DNA from: Thalassotalea sp. Sam97
GTDB taxonomy: Bacteria > Pseudomonadota > Gammaproteobacteria > Enterobacterales > Alteromonadaceae
Direction: 5' to 3'
NCBI RefSeq assembly: GCF_041379765.1
Contig: NZ_CP166919.1
Span: 744,001-808,000 of the forward strand
Length of the DNA: 64,000 bases
In this document: one piece after another, positions 24,496-33,279 of the stretch
Layout of the letters: each line of letters starts with the position of its first letter
Numbering within the stretch: position 1 is the stretch's first letter
Position numbers and translations under genes: made by a program
Notes under the pieces: model-generated
Seen by the model: only the letters and a program-made list of their open reading frames with translations
The model's database searches: none
What the model was told of the DNA's origin: nothing

Positions 24496-25452
24496 ATGAA
24501 ACGTATCTTGCAAAAATCGTTAATAGCCTTATCAGTTTTGGCCGTTGTTGGTTGTGGTGGCTCTGATGACGACAAAGCTAAGTTTTCTTTAGGTATCAGT
24601 GATGCACCAGTGGATAACGCTGAGGCTGTGGTTATTGAGCTTGATGCAATCCGTTTAACTAAAAGCAACACCGACGGTAGCAGTGATGAAATACTTGTTG
24701 ATGTATTTACTGATGAAAATGGTGATACGGTTGAGACCGTGCAAGTTAATTTATTGGACTTCCAAGGCTCATCACAAATAAAAATTGTTGATGAGGCACA
24801 AAACATAGAGTTAGACAATGGCACTTATGACATGGAGTTAACCGTAGTTGATTCGGGCTCTTATGTGCTGTTTCACGACGATGCCACGGAGCATCCGATT
24901 AAAGTACCAAGTAGCCGTTTGCGTTTAGGTGAATTTCCTGTAAGTAATGAAGCGGTACAAATCAATGACGAGCCGGCGTATACCATCGAATTTGATTTAC
25001 GCCAATCGCTTGTTCAGCGTGGTAATGCTAACAACAATAATGGTTATATTATCAAACCACATGGTGTGCGAGTTGTCAGCTTAGCAGGCCATATCGAAGG
25101 TAATGTAGACTCTAATTACACCAATTTAGGGCAATGCAGCGTTTACTTATACGGCAAAGAGGTTACCGAATACGGTGATATGTTTGACTCAGCCGACAGC
25201 AACTTTGCTCAACCGGACGGCGATATAACCGCATCAGCGCCACTGGCTACCGCTGTTGTTGATGAAACAGGTATGTACAGCATTGGTTTTGTTCAAGCGG
25301 GTAGTTATCAGTTGGCATTAATGTGTGGTACACAAGTTGATGATAACGTTCAATTTGACGGCTTAACCATCCCATCTGCTGCTGATATCACACCTGATGT
25401 CGCGGTTGTTGAGGTAGTTTCACAGCAAACGGCCAATATTAACTTCGACTAA
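24496..25452 (+). CDS. DUF4382 domain lipoprotein
   Basis: 318 aa. The lipoprotein signal ends AVVGCGGS (Cys 20), followed by an acidic linker. Residues 28-170 match the DUF4382 pattern (FSLGISDAPVDNAEAVVIELDAIRL, VNLLDFQG, YDMELTVV, TIEFDLRQSLV). The second half is a carboxypeptidase-regulatory/Ig-like strand domain (VAGHIEGNV, TGMYSIGFVQAGSYQLALMC). These are surface lipoproteins of unknown function, common in marine gammaproteobacteria. It is monocistronic and followed by its own terminator. Confidence 0.82.
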   Translation: MKRILQKSLIALSVLAVVGCGGSDDDKAKFSLGISDAPVDNAEAVVIELDAIRLTKSNTDGSSDEILVDVFTDENGDTVETVQVNLLDFQGSSQIKIVDEAQNIELDNGTYDMELTVVDSGSYVLFHDDATEHPIKVPSSRLRLGEFPVSNEAVQINDEPAYTIEFDLRQSLVQRGNANNNNGYIIKPHGVRVVSLAGHIEGNVDSNYTNLGQCSVYLYGKEVTEYGDMFDSADSNFAQPDGDITASAPLATAVVDETGMYSIGFVQAGSYQLALMCGTQVDDNVQFDGLTIPSAADITPDVAVVEVVSQQTANINFD

Positions 25453-25480
25453 TCTCTAATTTAAGAGCTTGTTAATTTAA

Positions 25481-25503
25481 GGTCAGCGTTGCTGGCCTTT
25501 TTA
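25481..25503 (+). terminator. Terminator after the DUF4382 gene
   Basis: GGTCAGC-GTT-GCTGGCC stem (one G-T pair) followed by TTTTTA. Confidence 0.8.
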
Positions 25504-25591
25504 CTATTCGAAGATAAATTTTCGATTCAGCTATTTTATTTCGTCTGGAGTGAATGTTGCTAATTGATAACATTTAGGCAGTGAATTGCTA

Positions 25592-25597
25592 TATAAT
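25592..25597 (+). promoter_or_regulatory. -10 element of trhO
   Basis: A consensus TATAAT lies 59 bp before the start codon in a short AT-rich region. No clear -35 at ideal spacing. Confidence 0.45.
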
Positions 25598-25655
25598 AGC
25601 GCCGAATTACTAACCTAGCGCCAGATTTACGTTCTGGACAGCATGAGGAAAAACC

Positions 25656-26645
25656 ATGTCACAATATGTTGTATGTGCACTTTATAAATTTGTCCGTTTG
25701 GAAAATTTTGAACAATTAAGAGAGTCTCTCTATCAAACCATGCAAAACAATGACGTTAAAGGTACGTTATTGTTAGCGCTTGAAGGCATCAACGGTACCA
25801 TCGCCGGAACTCGTCAAGGAATTGACAATGTCTTGGCATTTTTACACGCTGATGAACGTCTTGCCAATATCTCGTATAAAGAATCTTACGCTGAACAAGC
25901 ACCATTTAAGCGCTGTAAAGTGAAGTTGAAAAAAGAGATCGTGACTATGGGCGTAGAAGGTATCGACCCACGCCAAGTTGTTGGTACCTACGTTAAGCCA
26001 AAAGATTGGAATGCGCTTATTTCCGATCCAGAGGTGTTTTTGGTTGATACTCGTAACGATTACGAAGTTGAAATTGGTACCTTTAAAAATGCGGTCAACC
26101 CAAATACCACCACATTCCGTGAATTTCCTGATTATGTTGCTAAAAACATGGATCCTAGCAAGCATAAAAAAGTAGCAATGTTTTGTACCGGCGGTATTCG
26201 CTGTGAAAAGTCTACAGCTTACATGAAAGAGCAAGGCTTTGATGAAGTTTACCACTTAGAAGGCGGCATATTACAATACCTAGAAGATGTCCCTGAAGCA
26301 GAGACTATGTGGGAAGGTGATTGCTTTGTCTTTGATGATCGCGTTACCGTAAACCATCAACTTGAAAAAGGTCACTATGATCAATGCCACGCTTGTCGTT
26401 TACCGATAACTGAAGAAGATAAGTTACGTCCCGAGTATCAAAAAGGCGTAAGTTGTCATCGTTGTATCGATAAAGTAACAGACGAGCAACGTGCACGTTA
26501 TGCTGAACGTGAAAAGCAAATTAATCTTGCGAAACAACGTGGTGAAGATCACATTGGTGGTAATGTGAGTGACGTTATCGCTAAGCGTCGAGCTGATAAA
26601 AAAGCGCAACTTGACCGCCAACGTCAAGAAAAATCAGCTAAATAA
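25656..26645 (+). CDS. trhO: tRNA uridine(34) hydroxylase TrhO (rhodanese family)
   Basis: 329 aa. The N-terminal domain has the YceA-family block [18 protein letters not shown]. The central rhodanese domain (about 120-220) has the active-site Cys in [12 protein letters not shown], followed by a Cys-rich segment ([12 protein letters not shown]). A charged Lys/Arg-rich tail completes it. TrhO makes 5-hydroxyuridine at tRNA position 34 in an oxygen-dependent way. The length matches E. coli YceA (350 aa) apart from a shorter tail. Monocistronic, with a terminator shared with the convergent peptidase. Confidence 0.94.
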   Translation: MSQYVVCALYKFVRLENFEQLRESLYQTMQNNDVKGTLLLALEGINGTIAGTRQGIDNVLAFLHADERLANISYKESYAEQAPFKRCKVKLKKEIVTMGVEGIDPRQVVGTYVKPKDWNALISDPEVFLVDTRNDYEVEIGTFKNAVNPNTTTFREFPDYVAKNMDPSKHKKVAMFCTGGIRCEKSTAYMKEQGFDEVYHLEGGILQYLEDVPEAETMWEGDCFVFDDRVTVNHQLEKGHYDQCHACRLPITEEDKLRPEYQKGVSCHRCIDKVTDEQRARYAEREKQINLAKQRGEDHIGGNVSDVIAKRRADKKAQLDRQRQEKSAK

Positions 26646-26676
26646 GTCTCTATCTGATTTATATAAGCCATGAAAA

Positions 26677-26700
26677 AGAGCCGCTATAAGCGGCTCTTTT
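26677..26700. terminator. Bidirectional terminator between trhO and the S46 peptidase
   Basis: GAGCCGCT-ATA-AGCGGCTC, 8-bp stem with A-run before and TTTT after. Confidence 0.87.
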
Positions 26701-26723
26701 GCTATGTATAGTAGCTATGAGAG

Positions 26724-28901
26724 CTATTTTACAATCGTCATTTCATCAACAATGTTTTGTGCACCGTCAATATGCTCCATGGTCCAAAGCATAAATGGCA
26801 CACTAGTGTGAATTGCGCGGTTCAATTTAGGATCGTAATCCCAGTCACCAATAATGGACTCGTAAACCCCATCAAATACCAAACCAACAAATTCACCCTT
26901 GCCATTTAATGTTGGCGAACCTGAATTACCGCCGGTAATATCTAGCGTCGATAAGTAATTCACTGGCACAGAGCCTAAGCTTGGGCGCGCATAGTTGCCG
27001 TAATCTTTGCTTGCGATTGCACTGCGGATATTTTCGAATAAATCAAATTCGCTATCACCAGCGATGTATTTTGCAAGCATGCCTTCAAGCGTAGTAAATG
27101 GTGTTGCCACTAACCCATCTTGTGGTGAGTAGCCTTTAACATTACCATAGGTAATGCGTAACGAGCTGTTGGCATCGGCGTATACTGGCTCACCTTTACT
27201 TTTCTTAAAGGCAATCATAGCTTGCATAAACGCAGGACGAGCCTGAGCTAGCTTACCGGCAAGCTCTTCAGCTTGTTGTTCAAGTTTACGGTCATTTTCA
27301 TATTGCGATACGGCAAATTGAATGTATGGGTCATTGCTGTTTTTAAATTCTTCAACAGATTTATCCATCCATGCTAAACGTACCGCTTCTTGATCAAGTT
27401 GGGTGTTTGCGTGCATGTCATCAAGCTGCTTGGCTAGTTTGCTAGCATCAAAGCCTTTATCGATGCCAAAAAAGGTATCGAATGTCGCGTTACGTTGTGA
27501 CGCTGGGAAGTTTGCATATTCAGCAATAAAGTGAGTCAATACTGCTTTTTCCACATTAGCATCATAACGACGATTAACGCGTTTCATCGCTTGCGTGAAA
27601 CGGTTCATATCACGATCTTGATAACCTTGTTTACGCTCAGCATCGGGTTTAGCTTTTTCATTGGCAAGGCGATATAAACGTTTGGCTACACTCATCATCG
27701 TTGTACGACCTATGTAGCTTAAAATAAGCTCTCGCTCCTGGTTTTCTTGGCTTTGTGCCACTAAAACATTAAGCTCATCAACCGCTTTACTGTATTTTTG
27801 TTTACGTTCAGCTGAAGCGTTAATCCAAGCTTGAAGCTCTTTCAGTTCTTGTTGCTTACGCTCTAGCATGTCGCCCTTGTTGAAGCTCTCCACCATAGAA
27901 CCATAATTTTTAGCGTAGTTAGCCAACCCTGCTAATGTGCTCTCATACTTGATACGCGCGTCGCTACCGGTAGGTGCTGCCTCTTTGATGATATCAATAA
28001 ATTCTTCACGATAGCGCTTGGCTGTTGGGTAAACCCATGTAAATTGGTTTTCAACTTCGCTAGCAACTCTGTAGCGGTTTGTGCGACCAGGGTAGCCAAG
28101 TACCATGACATAGTCGTTTTCTTCAACACCGTTCGCATTTACTTTTAAAAACGCTTCAGGCTCAAATGGGACGTTATCTTCTGAATAATCAGCAGGTTGA
28201 CCATCTTTGTTGACATAGGCACGATAAAATGCCCAATCGCCGGTATGACGAGGCCACATCCAGTTGTCGGTGTCACCACCAAATTTACCAATACTTGACG
28301 GTGGTGCGTAAACCAGTCGTACATCACGCAGAGCCAATTGTTTTATGAGAAAGTACTCGGCACCACCATGGAAACTATAAACATCACAACGATAATCTTG
28401 TGATGTCTCACATTCAGCGACTAATGCTTTTTCATTTTTCTCGATTGCATCGTAGTATGCTTTGCCGGTTACACTGCTGTCTATTGAACCGGTAACTTTG
28501 TCGGTAACATTAGTCAGTGATTCCGTGACATAAACACGAGAACCCGGTGCTGCAGGTAATTCATCGGCTTTTGTTTTAGCAACGAAGCCTTGCTTTAATA
28601 GGTTGTTATCTTCAGATGAATTGTATTGAATAGAACCGTATGCGCAGTGGTGGTTGGTGACAACTAATCCTTGCTCTGATAAGAAGGATGCTGTACAGCC
28701 GCCTAAGCTGATAATCGCATTCATGGGAAATTGACTTAAGTTGGCCATTTGGCTCGGTTCAAGTTCTAAACCGGCTTTTTTTAGTTTATCACTAATCTCT
28801 TGCAGTTGATGTGGTTGCCACATGCCTTCATCAGCAACTACGCTGCTACTAGCAACCGCTGCCGTTAAAGTTAATGCGGTTAATGCTTTTTTTGATATCA
28901 T
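26724..28901 (-). CDS. S46 family dipeptidyl-peptidase (DPP7-type)
   Basis: 725 aa, typical of S46 (about 700-720). Signal peptide to about residue 23, then GMWQPHQL. The catalytic His is in LVVTNHHCAYG, the DNWMWPRHTGDWAFYRAY block follows, and the nucleophile is in TGGNSGSPTLN (about residue 650). Eighteen residues after that Ser, where DPP11 has Arg and DPP7 has Gly, this protein has Gly (VFDGVYE). That suggests release of dipeptides with a hydrophobic rather than acidic second residue. It acts in the periplasm on peptides. Monocistronic. Confidence 0.92.
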   Translation of the reverse strand: MISKKALTALTLTAAVASSSVVADEGMWQPHQLQEISDKLKKAGLELEPSQMANLSQFPMNAIISLGGCTASFLSEQGLVVTNHHCAYGSIQYNSSEDNNLLKQGFVAKTKADELPAAPGSRVYVTESLTNVTDKVTGSIDSSVTGKAYYDAIEKNEKALVAECETSQDYRCDVYSFHGGAEYFLIKQLALRDVRLVYAPPSSIGKFGGDTDNWMWPRHTGDWAFYRAYVNKDGQPADYSEDNVPFEPEAFLKVNANGVEENDYVMVLGYPGRTNRYRVASEVENQFTWVYPTAKRYREEFIDIIKEAAPTGSDARIKYESTLAGLANYAKNYGSMVESFNKGDMLERKQQELKELQAWINASAERKQKYSKAVDELNVLVAQSQENQERELILSYIGRTTMMSVAKRLYRLANEKAKPDAERKQGYQDRDMNRFTQAMKRVNRRYDANVEKAVLTHFIAEYANFPASQRNATFDTFFGIDKGFDASKLAKQLDDMHANTQLDQEAVRLAWMDKSVEEFKNSNDPYIQFAVSQYENDRKLEQQAEELAGKLAQARPAFMQAMIAFKKSKGEPVYADANSSLRITYGNVKGYSPQDGLVATPFTTLEGMLAKYIAGDSEFDLFENIRSAIASKDYGNYARPSLGSVPVNYLSTLDITGGNSGSPTLNGKGEFVGLVFDGVYESIIGDWDYDPKLNRAIHTSVPFMLWTMEHIDGAQNIVDEMTIVK

Positions 28902-29247
28902 CGCTTTACCTTGATGTTAAAATTTTGTCATTGTAATGTGTGCGTAGATTTAATAGCGCAAACACCGGGCAAAGTAAACGTTTTTACGATATTGCTAACA
29001 TAAATAGCGATAAGATTCAGAAATAGAATAAATTCAACGGATTATTTTTAATTTTCGAAGCGGATTTCAAATCAGCTAACGTGTTCAATTCATCGATACA
29101 AACCGGTTTTCTGTTTTATTAATGTCTTTTATTAACAGATATGAGTAGGGCGATGCGCCTTGTTGATAGTTTTGTTGATAGGTTTTTCACTACTTAATTA
29201 TTGACCTCTTACACGCTTTGCTACAAATCGGCAACACAAATGGTATT
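28902..29247. other. Intergenic region between the S46 peptidase and bfd
   Basis: About 350 bp of AT-rich DNA holding divergent promoters. The bfd side ends in the Fur box. No gene or repeat seen. Confidence 0.45.
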
Positions 29248-29266
29248 GATAATGATTATCATTTGC
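29248..29266 (+). promoter_or_regulatory. Fur box of bfd
   Basis: GATAATGATTATCATTTGC matches the 19-bp Fur consensus (GATAATGATAATCATTATC) at 15 of 19 positions, with a perfect ATGATTATCAT core. It lies 78 bp before the bfd start, so bfd should be induced by iron starvation. Confidence 0.87.
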
Positions 29267-29343
29267 ACTATTATTGGCGTATTAATTGGTAATTGAATAA
29301 ATTACTAATGACTGCATTATTCAATATAAAGGTAGGTAACGGT

Positions 29344-29538
29344 ATGTTTGTGTGTATTTGCTACGCCATTACAGAAAATGATATTCAACAAGCCGTAGCG
29401 AACGGTGCGAACAGTATGCAGCAGTTACGTAGCCAACTTAACGTAGCTAATCAATGCGGTAAATGCACACAGTTTGCTAAGCAAGTACTTGAACAGTCGA
29501 TTACATACGACTATGAGTTAGCGAGACAAGTCGCCTAG
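29344..29538 (+). CDS. bfd: Bacterioferritin-associated ferredoxin
   Basis: 64 aa from ATG 29344, the family length; an upstream ATG at 29293 would add 17 residues with no family match. The four [2Fe-2S] ligands are C4, C6, C38 and C41 (FVCICYAI and NQCGKCTQ). Bfd docks on bacterioferritin and passes electrons to the heme to release stored iron. The Fur box just upstream fits this role. The two bacterioferritin genes converge on it from the right. Confidence 0.95.
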   Translation: MFVCICYAITENDIQQAVANGANSMQQLRSQLNVANQCGKCTQFAKQVLEQSITYDYELARQVA

Positions 29539-29552
29539 CGAGCTATTTGGTC

Positions 29553-30026
29553 TTAGTCATCTCCCATTTGAGTTTGTAAATAGTTTTTGATACCTGATTT
29601 TTCAATCAAATACTTTTGTGCTTCAAGCCAATCTATTTGCTCTTCACATGATTCAAGCAGATTTTCTAACAAATCTCTACTGATATAATCCTGTGCTTTT
29701 TCCATGTGGGCTATAGCATTAATTAACGTATCACGAGCCTGCAACTCTAACGCTAAATTAGCGTGCATTATCTCTTCAGTATGTTGGCCGATGCGTAAGC
29801 GACCTAAATGCTGTAGATTTGGCAATCCTTCTAGAAACAATACTCGTTCGATTATGTGATCGGCATTAATCATCACTTTAATAGAGCGTTTATAATCCGC
29901 CTCGTTTAAGCCGCTTAATCCCCAATTTTTAAACATGCGGGCATGCAAAAAATACTGATTAATAGCGATTAACTCATTCGCAAGTGCATTGTTTAGGTGC
30001 AAAATAATTTCTTTATCTGCTTTCAT
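29553..30026 (-). CDS. bfr: Bacterioferritin, heme-binding subunit without ferroxidase centre
   Basis: 157 aa. Heme-ligand Met52 is kept (KVMINAD). Ferroxidase residues are lost: E. coli E51, H54, E127 and H130 correspond here to V51, N54, C127 and Q130, while E18 and E94 remain. It should form the ferritin shell and bind heme between subunits but not oxidise iron. It is the second gene of a bfr pair 9 bp apart, so the shell is probably a heteropolymer with the neighbour. Its 3' end faces bfd. Confidence 0.92.
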   Translation of the reverse strand: MKADKEIILHLNNALANELIAINQYFLHARMFKNWGLSGLNEADYKRSIKVMINADHIIERVLFLEGLPNLQHLGRLRIGQHTEEIMHANLALELQARDTLINAIAHMEKAQDYISRDLLENLLESCEEQIDWLEAQKYLIEKSGIKNYLQTQMGDD

Positions 30027-30035
30027 TTTTTACTC

Positions 30036-30527
30036 CTAAGCTTGTGCGGGGGCGTCGGCACGCATCTGCATTTGGATATAGTTTTCAAGTCCAATTTTTT
30101 CGATTAGTCCTAACTGTTGCTCTAACCAATAAACATGATCTTCTTCCGTGTCATAGAGGAGCTTTTCAAGGATCTCTCTCGTTTGATAATCTTGCTCTTG
30201 TTCACAGGTTTTAATCACATCGCGAACGGCTTGTACAACTTCCAATTCAAGAGTTAAGTCGTTTTGCATCATTTCTGTCACATTGGAGCCAACAATAAGC
30301 TCACGACGTTTAGTTAAATTGGGTGTGCCTTCAAGAAATAATATCCGCTTGATCAACCAGTCTGAATGTTGAGTCTCTTCTTCCCGTTCGTGATCTAAGC
30401 GCTGATACAGGGCATCAAGTCCCCAGTCTTCATACAGGCGAGAATGAATAAAATACTGGTCTATGGCTGCCAGCTCATTGGCTAACAGTGCGTTTAAACT
30501 ATCAATAACTTTGTCACTGCCTTTCAT
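30036..30527 (-). CDS. bfr: Bacterioferritin, ferroxidase subunit lacking the heme-ligand Met
   Basis: 163 aa. Di-iron ligands are complete: E18, E51, H54, E94 and the EEDH pair (E128, H131, with one inserted residue). Position 52, the axial heme Met in E. coli Bfr, is Thr, so heme should be bound poorly unless the partner supplies Met52. It oxidises Fe(II) and stores it as ferric mineral. First gene of the tandem bfr operon. A weak Fur-like GATAATGAGT lies about 70 bp upstream. Confidence 0.92.
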   Translation of the reverse strand: MKGSDKVIDSLNALLANELAAIDQYFIHSRLYEDWGLDALYQRLDHEREEETQHSDWLIKRILFLEGTPNLTKRRELIVGSNVTEMMQNDLTLELEVVQAVRDVIKTCEQEQDYQTREILEKLLYDTEEDHVYWLEQQLGLIEKIGLENYIQMQMRADAPAQA

Positions 30528-31060
30528 AACCTATTCTCTCTTTTGCTGTTACGGTGATTGTCTGCTAATAAACGCTAGTGAAGCACCAATTACGATTGAT
30601 AATGAGTCGTATTTTCTCTACGTTCGATAGCAAAACAGCGGCAATAAGCCGCTGTTTAATCGTCAGTTGTCAATTGTTGAGTGATTAATTGAACACGCTC
30701 TTGAGTATAGTCATGGGATTGCGAATTTGCTTAACATTGGTTGAAACAAAAACACCTAGATTCATGACAAAGGGGGACAACTATCGAAATACTGGATGAG
30801 AGGTTAACATCTGTGATTAAAGTAAAGGTCTTAACTTAGTCCCTGATTGTGAAGCCAAGAATTCAAATTCATTATAATTTACACACATGTCAATGCTCAG
30901 CGACGAATGTGAAGCCATAATTGCTTTACATGACGATCCGCGAAACGTTTACAAGCGTATTGACTCATGAGAAAATCGTTTTATATGCGTAGGCTTTGGA
31001 CTTTGAGGAGAACTGAGTCGTGCGTTGTTCCTCTTGTTATGAGTAAATTGTTAGTATTAT
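30528..31060. other. 530-bp intergenic region with one strong hairpin
   Basis: AAACAGCGGC-AATAA-GCCGCTGTTT (30633-30657), a 10-bp perfect stem without a clear T-run, is the only marked structure. The rest carries the divergent promoters of bfr and the hydrolase gene. No gene seen. Confidence 0.5.
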
Positions 31061-31861
31061 ATGTCTTCTGCCCCATTACTTTTTCATAAAACCGTACTAC
31101 ATCCACACAGTTCAGAGTGGGTTGTATTTGTGCATGGTGCTGGTGGTAGCTCATCTATCTGGTTTAAACAGTTAAAAGAGTACAAAAAGCATTTTAATTT
31201 GCTGTTTATTGACTTACGCGGGCATGGAAGATCCAAACCGATTCCGCTCAAGCAGCTGTGGCGACAAGGATATACCTTTAACGATGTTACTCACGACATC
31301 ATTAAAGTACTGGATCATTTAAAGATCAACGTTGCTCACTTCGTTGGTATTTCACTGGGTACCATACTGATTCATAAGTTAGCAGAGCTTGCCCCCTCAA
31401 GAGTCAAAACCATGGTACTTGGTGGCGCGGTAACACGCTTTGATTTTCGCTCAAACTTCCTAGTCAAAGTGGGCGACTTAAGTAAGCATATCATCCCCTA
31501 CATGTGGTTATATCGGTTATTTGCGTTTATTTTGATGCCGCAAAAAGGACAACGAGAATCGCGGCATATGTTTATTCGCGATGCGAAAAAGCTGTGTCAG
31601 CAAGAGTTTAAACGCTGGTTCAAGCTGGCATCTGATGTTAACCCTCTGATGGCCTTTTACAAAAAGCACCAAAGTAACAAACCAACATTGTACTTAATGG
31701 GTAAAAATGACTATATGTTTTTGCGCCCTGTAAGGGAAATGGTCAATAGCCAGTTGCAAAGTAAATTAGTTGAAATCGATGACTGTGGCCACGTATGTAA
31801 CGTTGAAAAGCCTCATGAATTCAACAAACAATCTATTGATTTTATTAAACAGCACACCTAA
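31061..31861 (+). CDS. Alpha/beta hydrolase
   Basis: 266 aa. Oxyanion motif FVHGAGGSS, nucleophile elbow GISLG (Ser about residue 98), the acid in LMGKNDYM and the late His in DDCGHVCNVEKP give a full Ser-Asp-His triad. The RGHGRS block is typical of the family. Substrate is unknown; esters, lactones or thioesters are possible. A thioesterase gene follows 83 bp downstream on the same strand, so the two may act on related acyl substrates. That link is inference. Confidence 0.85.
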   Translation: MSSAPLLFHKTVLHPHSSEWVVFVHGAGGSSSIWFKQLKEYKKHFNLLFIDLRGHGRSKPIPLKQLWRQGYTFNDVTHDIIKVLDHLKINVAHFVGISLGTILIHKLAELAPSRVKTMVLGGAVTRFDFRSNFLVKVGDLSKHIIPYMWLYRLFAFILMPQKGQRESRHMFIRDAKKLCQQEFKRWFKLASDVNPLMAFYKKHQSNKPTLYLMGKNDYMFLRPVREMVNSQLQSKLVEIDDCGHVCNVEKPHEFNKQSIDFIKQHT

Positions 31862-31943
31862 ACTGGAACGCTTTCTGGTATGACCTGTTAGTGTTGAGTC
31901 GCACAACCGTCATAGCAAATGGGTTATTCTATTTGGGGACTGT

Positions 31944-32792
31944 ATGCATATAGATGTTCTTTTAAAGCAAGTTATTAGCCAGCTAAGCGTTGATAAAACG
32001 CAGGGACATAACGCTGCTACCGATACGTTGCGCGCTGATATTGTTATCGATAAAAGCTGGGCGCAAGGGCGTACTGTTTTTGGCGGATTAACGAGCGCGA
32101 TTGCTTATCAAGCCATTGCTTGCCAAGTCACAGATGGTCGCTTGTTGCGTTCGCTGTCCATTAATTTTATCGCACCAATTCAAGTGGGTGAATCGTTAAA
32201 AATTTACGTTGAGCAGCTGCGTCACGGTAAAAACGTATCACAGTATCAGGCGCGGATTATGCAAAATGAGCAAGTATGCTTATTAGCCATGGCGAGCTTT
32301 GGGGTAGAGAGAGTATCCTCTATCACTGTCACCAATACTGATCGCCAAATAATGGCCCCTCCGAAAAAGCCAAGTTTTTTACCACCTATTCCAGGAGTTG
32401 TCCCAAAGTTCTTGCGACATATTGATTTGGCCCTCGTTGATAGTCGCCTACCATTTACCAACAGTAAACGCTCAGATTTAAGAGGTTGGATGCGTTTTAG
32501 CGAAGCTCCACAGTCCATCACCGATGCTCATATCATAACCTTGATAGACAGCTGGCCTCCAGCGGTGTTGCAAATGCTAAAATGGCCAGCGCCAGCAAGC
32601 ACCATGAGCTGGAATATTGAATTTATTCACCCGCATCGTCGAATCAACCCGAGCAATTGGTTTGCCTATCAGGTGCAGACTCGGCAAGCGGCAGATGGCT
32701 ATGCACATACTGAAGCAAACGTATGGGATAGTTATGGTGAGCTGATTGCAATTTCTCGACAAGTCGTTACGGTATTTGACGGTAAGTCTTAG
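31944..32792 (+). CDS. Acyl-CoA thioesterase, double hotdog
   Basis: 282 aa with two hotdog folds. The first has SWAQGRTVFGGLTSAIAYQA and SLSINFIAPIQVGESL. The second starts near residue 150 with DLRGWMRF, HIITLIDSWPPAVL and the SMSWNIEFIHP strand. This is the layout of TesB-like type II thioesterases, which cleave acyl-CoA to free acid and CoA. GGGGA precedes the ATG. A terminator follows. Confidence 0.83.
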   Translation: MHIDVLLKQVISQLSVDKTQGHNAATDTLRADIVIDKSWAQGRTVFGGLTSAIAYQAIACQVTDGRLLRSLSINFIAPIQVGESLKIYVEQLRHGKNVSQYQARIMQNEQVCLLAMASFGVERVSSITVTNTDRQIMAPPKKPSFLPPIPGVVPKFLRHIDLALVDSRLPFTNSKRSDLRGWMRFSEAPQSITDAHIITLIDSWPPAVLQMLKWPAPASTMSWNIEFIHPHRRINPSNWFAYQVQTRQAADGYAHTEANVWDSYGELIAISRQVVTVFDGKS

Positions 32793-32856
32793 TGACTCAT
32801 CAGAACCATTCAAATAAATCGCCTGACCAAGGGGGCAGGCGTCTACCTAATAAAAA

Positions 32857-32893
32857 CTCAACCAGCGCTCTAGCGCCGGTTGAGCTTTGTTTG
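32857..32893 (+). terminator. Terminator after the thioesterase gene
   Basis: CTCAACCAGCGC-TCTA-GCGCCGGTTGAG stem with one mismatch, followed by CTTTGTTTG. A smaller GCCTG...CAGGC hairpin lies just before it at 32821-32840. Confidence 0.65.
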
Positions 32894-33279
32894 TATTTTC
32901 TGCAATGAGTTACTGCTGTTATTTTTATTAACATTAACTGGCTTAGTTTTTCTCAAAATAAGCATATATTCCTGACCTGTATGCGCTTTCACCATTTAGT
33001 GGCCGTATAAGGTATATCGGCATGCTTTTTGCCACCTTGGTCAATATAAAAGCACCTTCAATTTTGTTAGCAAGCGAGCAAATTCGCGACTAGCTAAATA
33101 TCAGAGAGGTATCTCTAATTGGTGGCTTTAAGACGTTGAGCAATTTTCTTGATTACTGCTATGTTTAGAAATAAATACTTATAAATCTGAAGTTTATGAA
33201 TAGTTTTTAGGTGAGATGATCCCTTTCAAATGCATCGCCGTAGAACTCATTGCGACATAACTTCTATGAGGAAAATCAA
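32894..33279. other. 386-bp intergenic stretch before the fasciclin gene
   Basis: AT-rich promoter region. No gene, repeat or clear operator seen. Confidence 0.45.

Noticed and set aside
32885..32910. Similarity of CTTTGTTTGTATTTTCT to the DNA after the solo repeat at 54220
   Set aside because: Only about 20 partly matching AT-rich bases; not enough to call a shared element.
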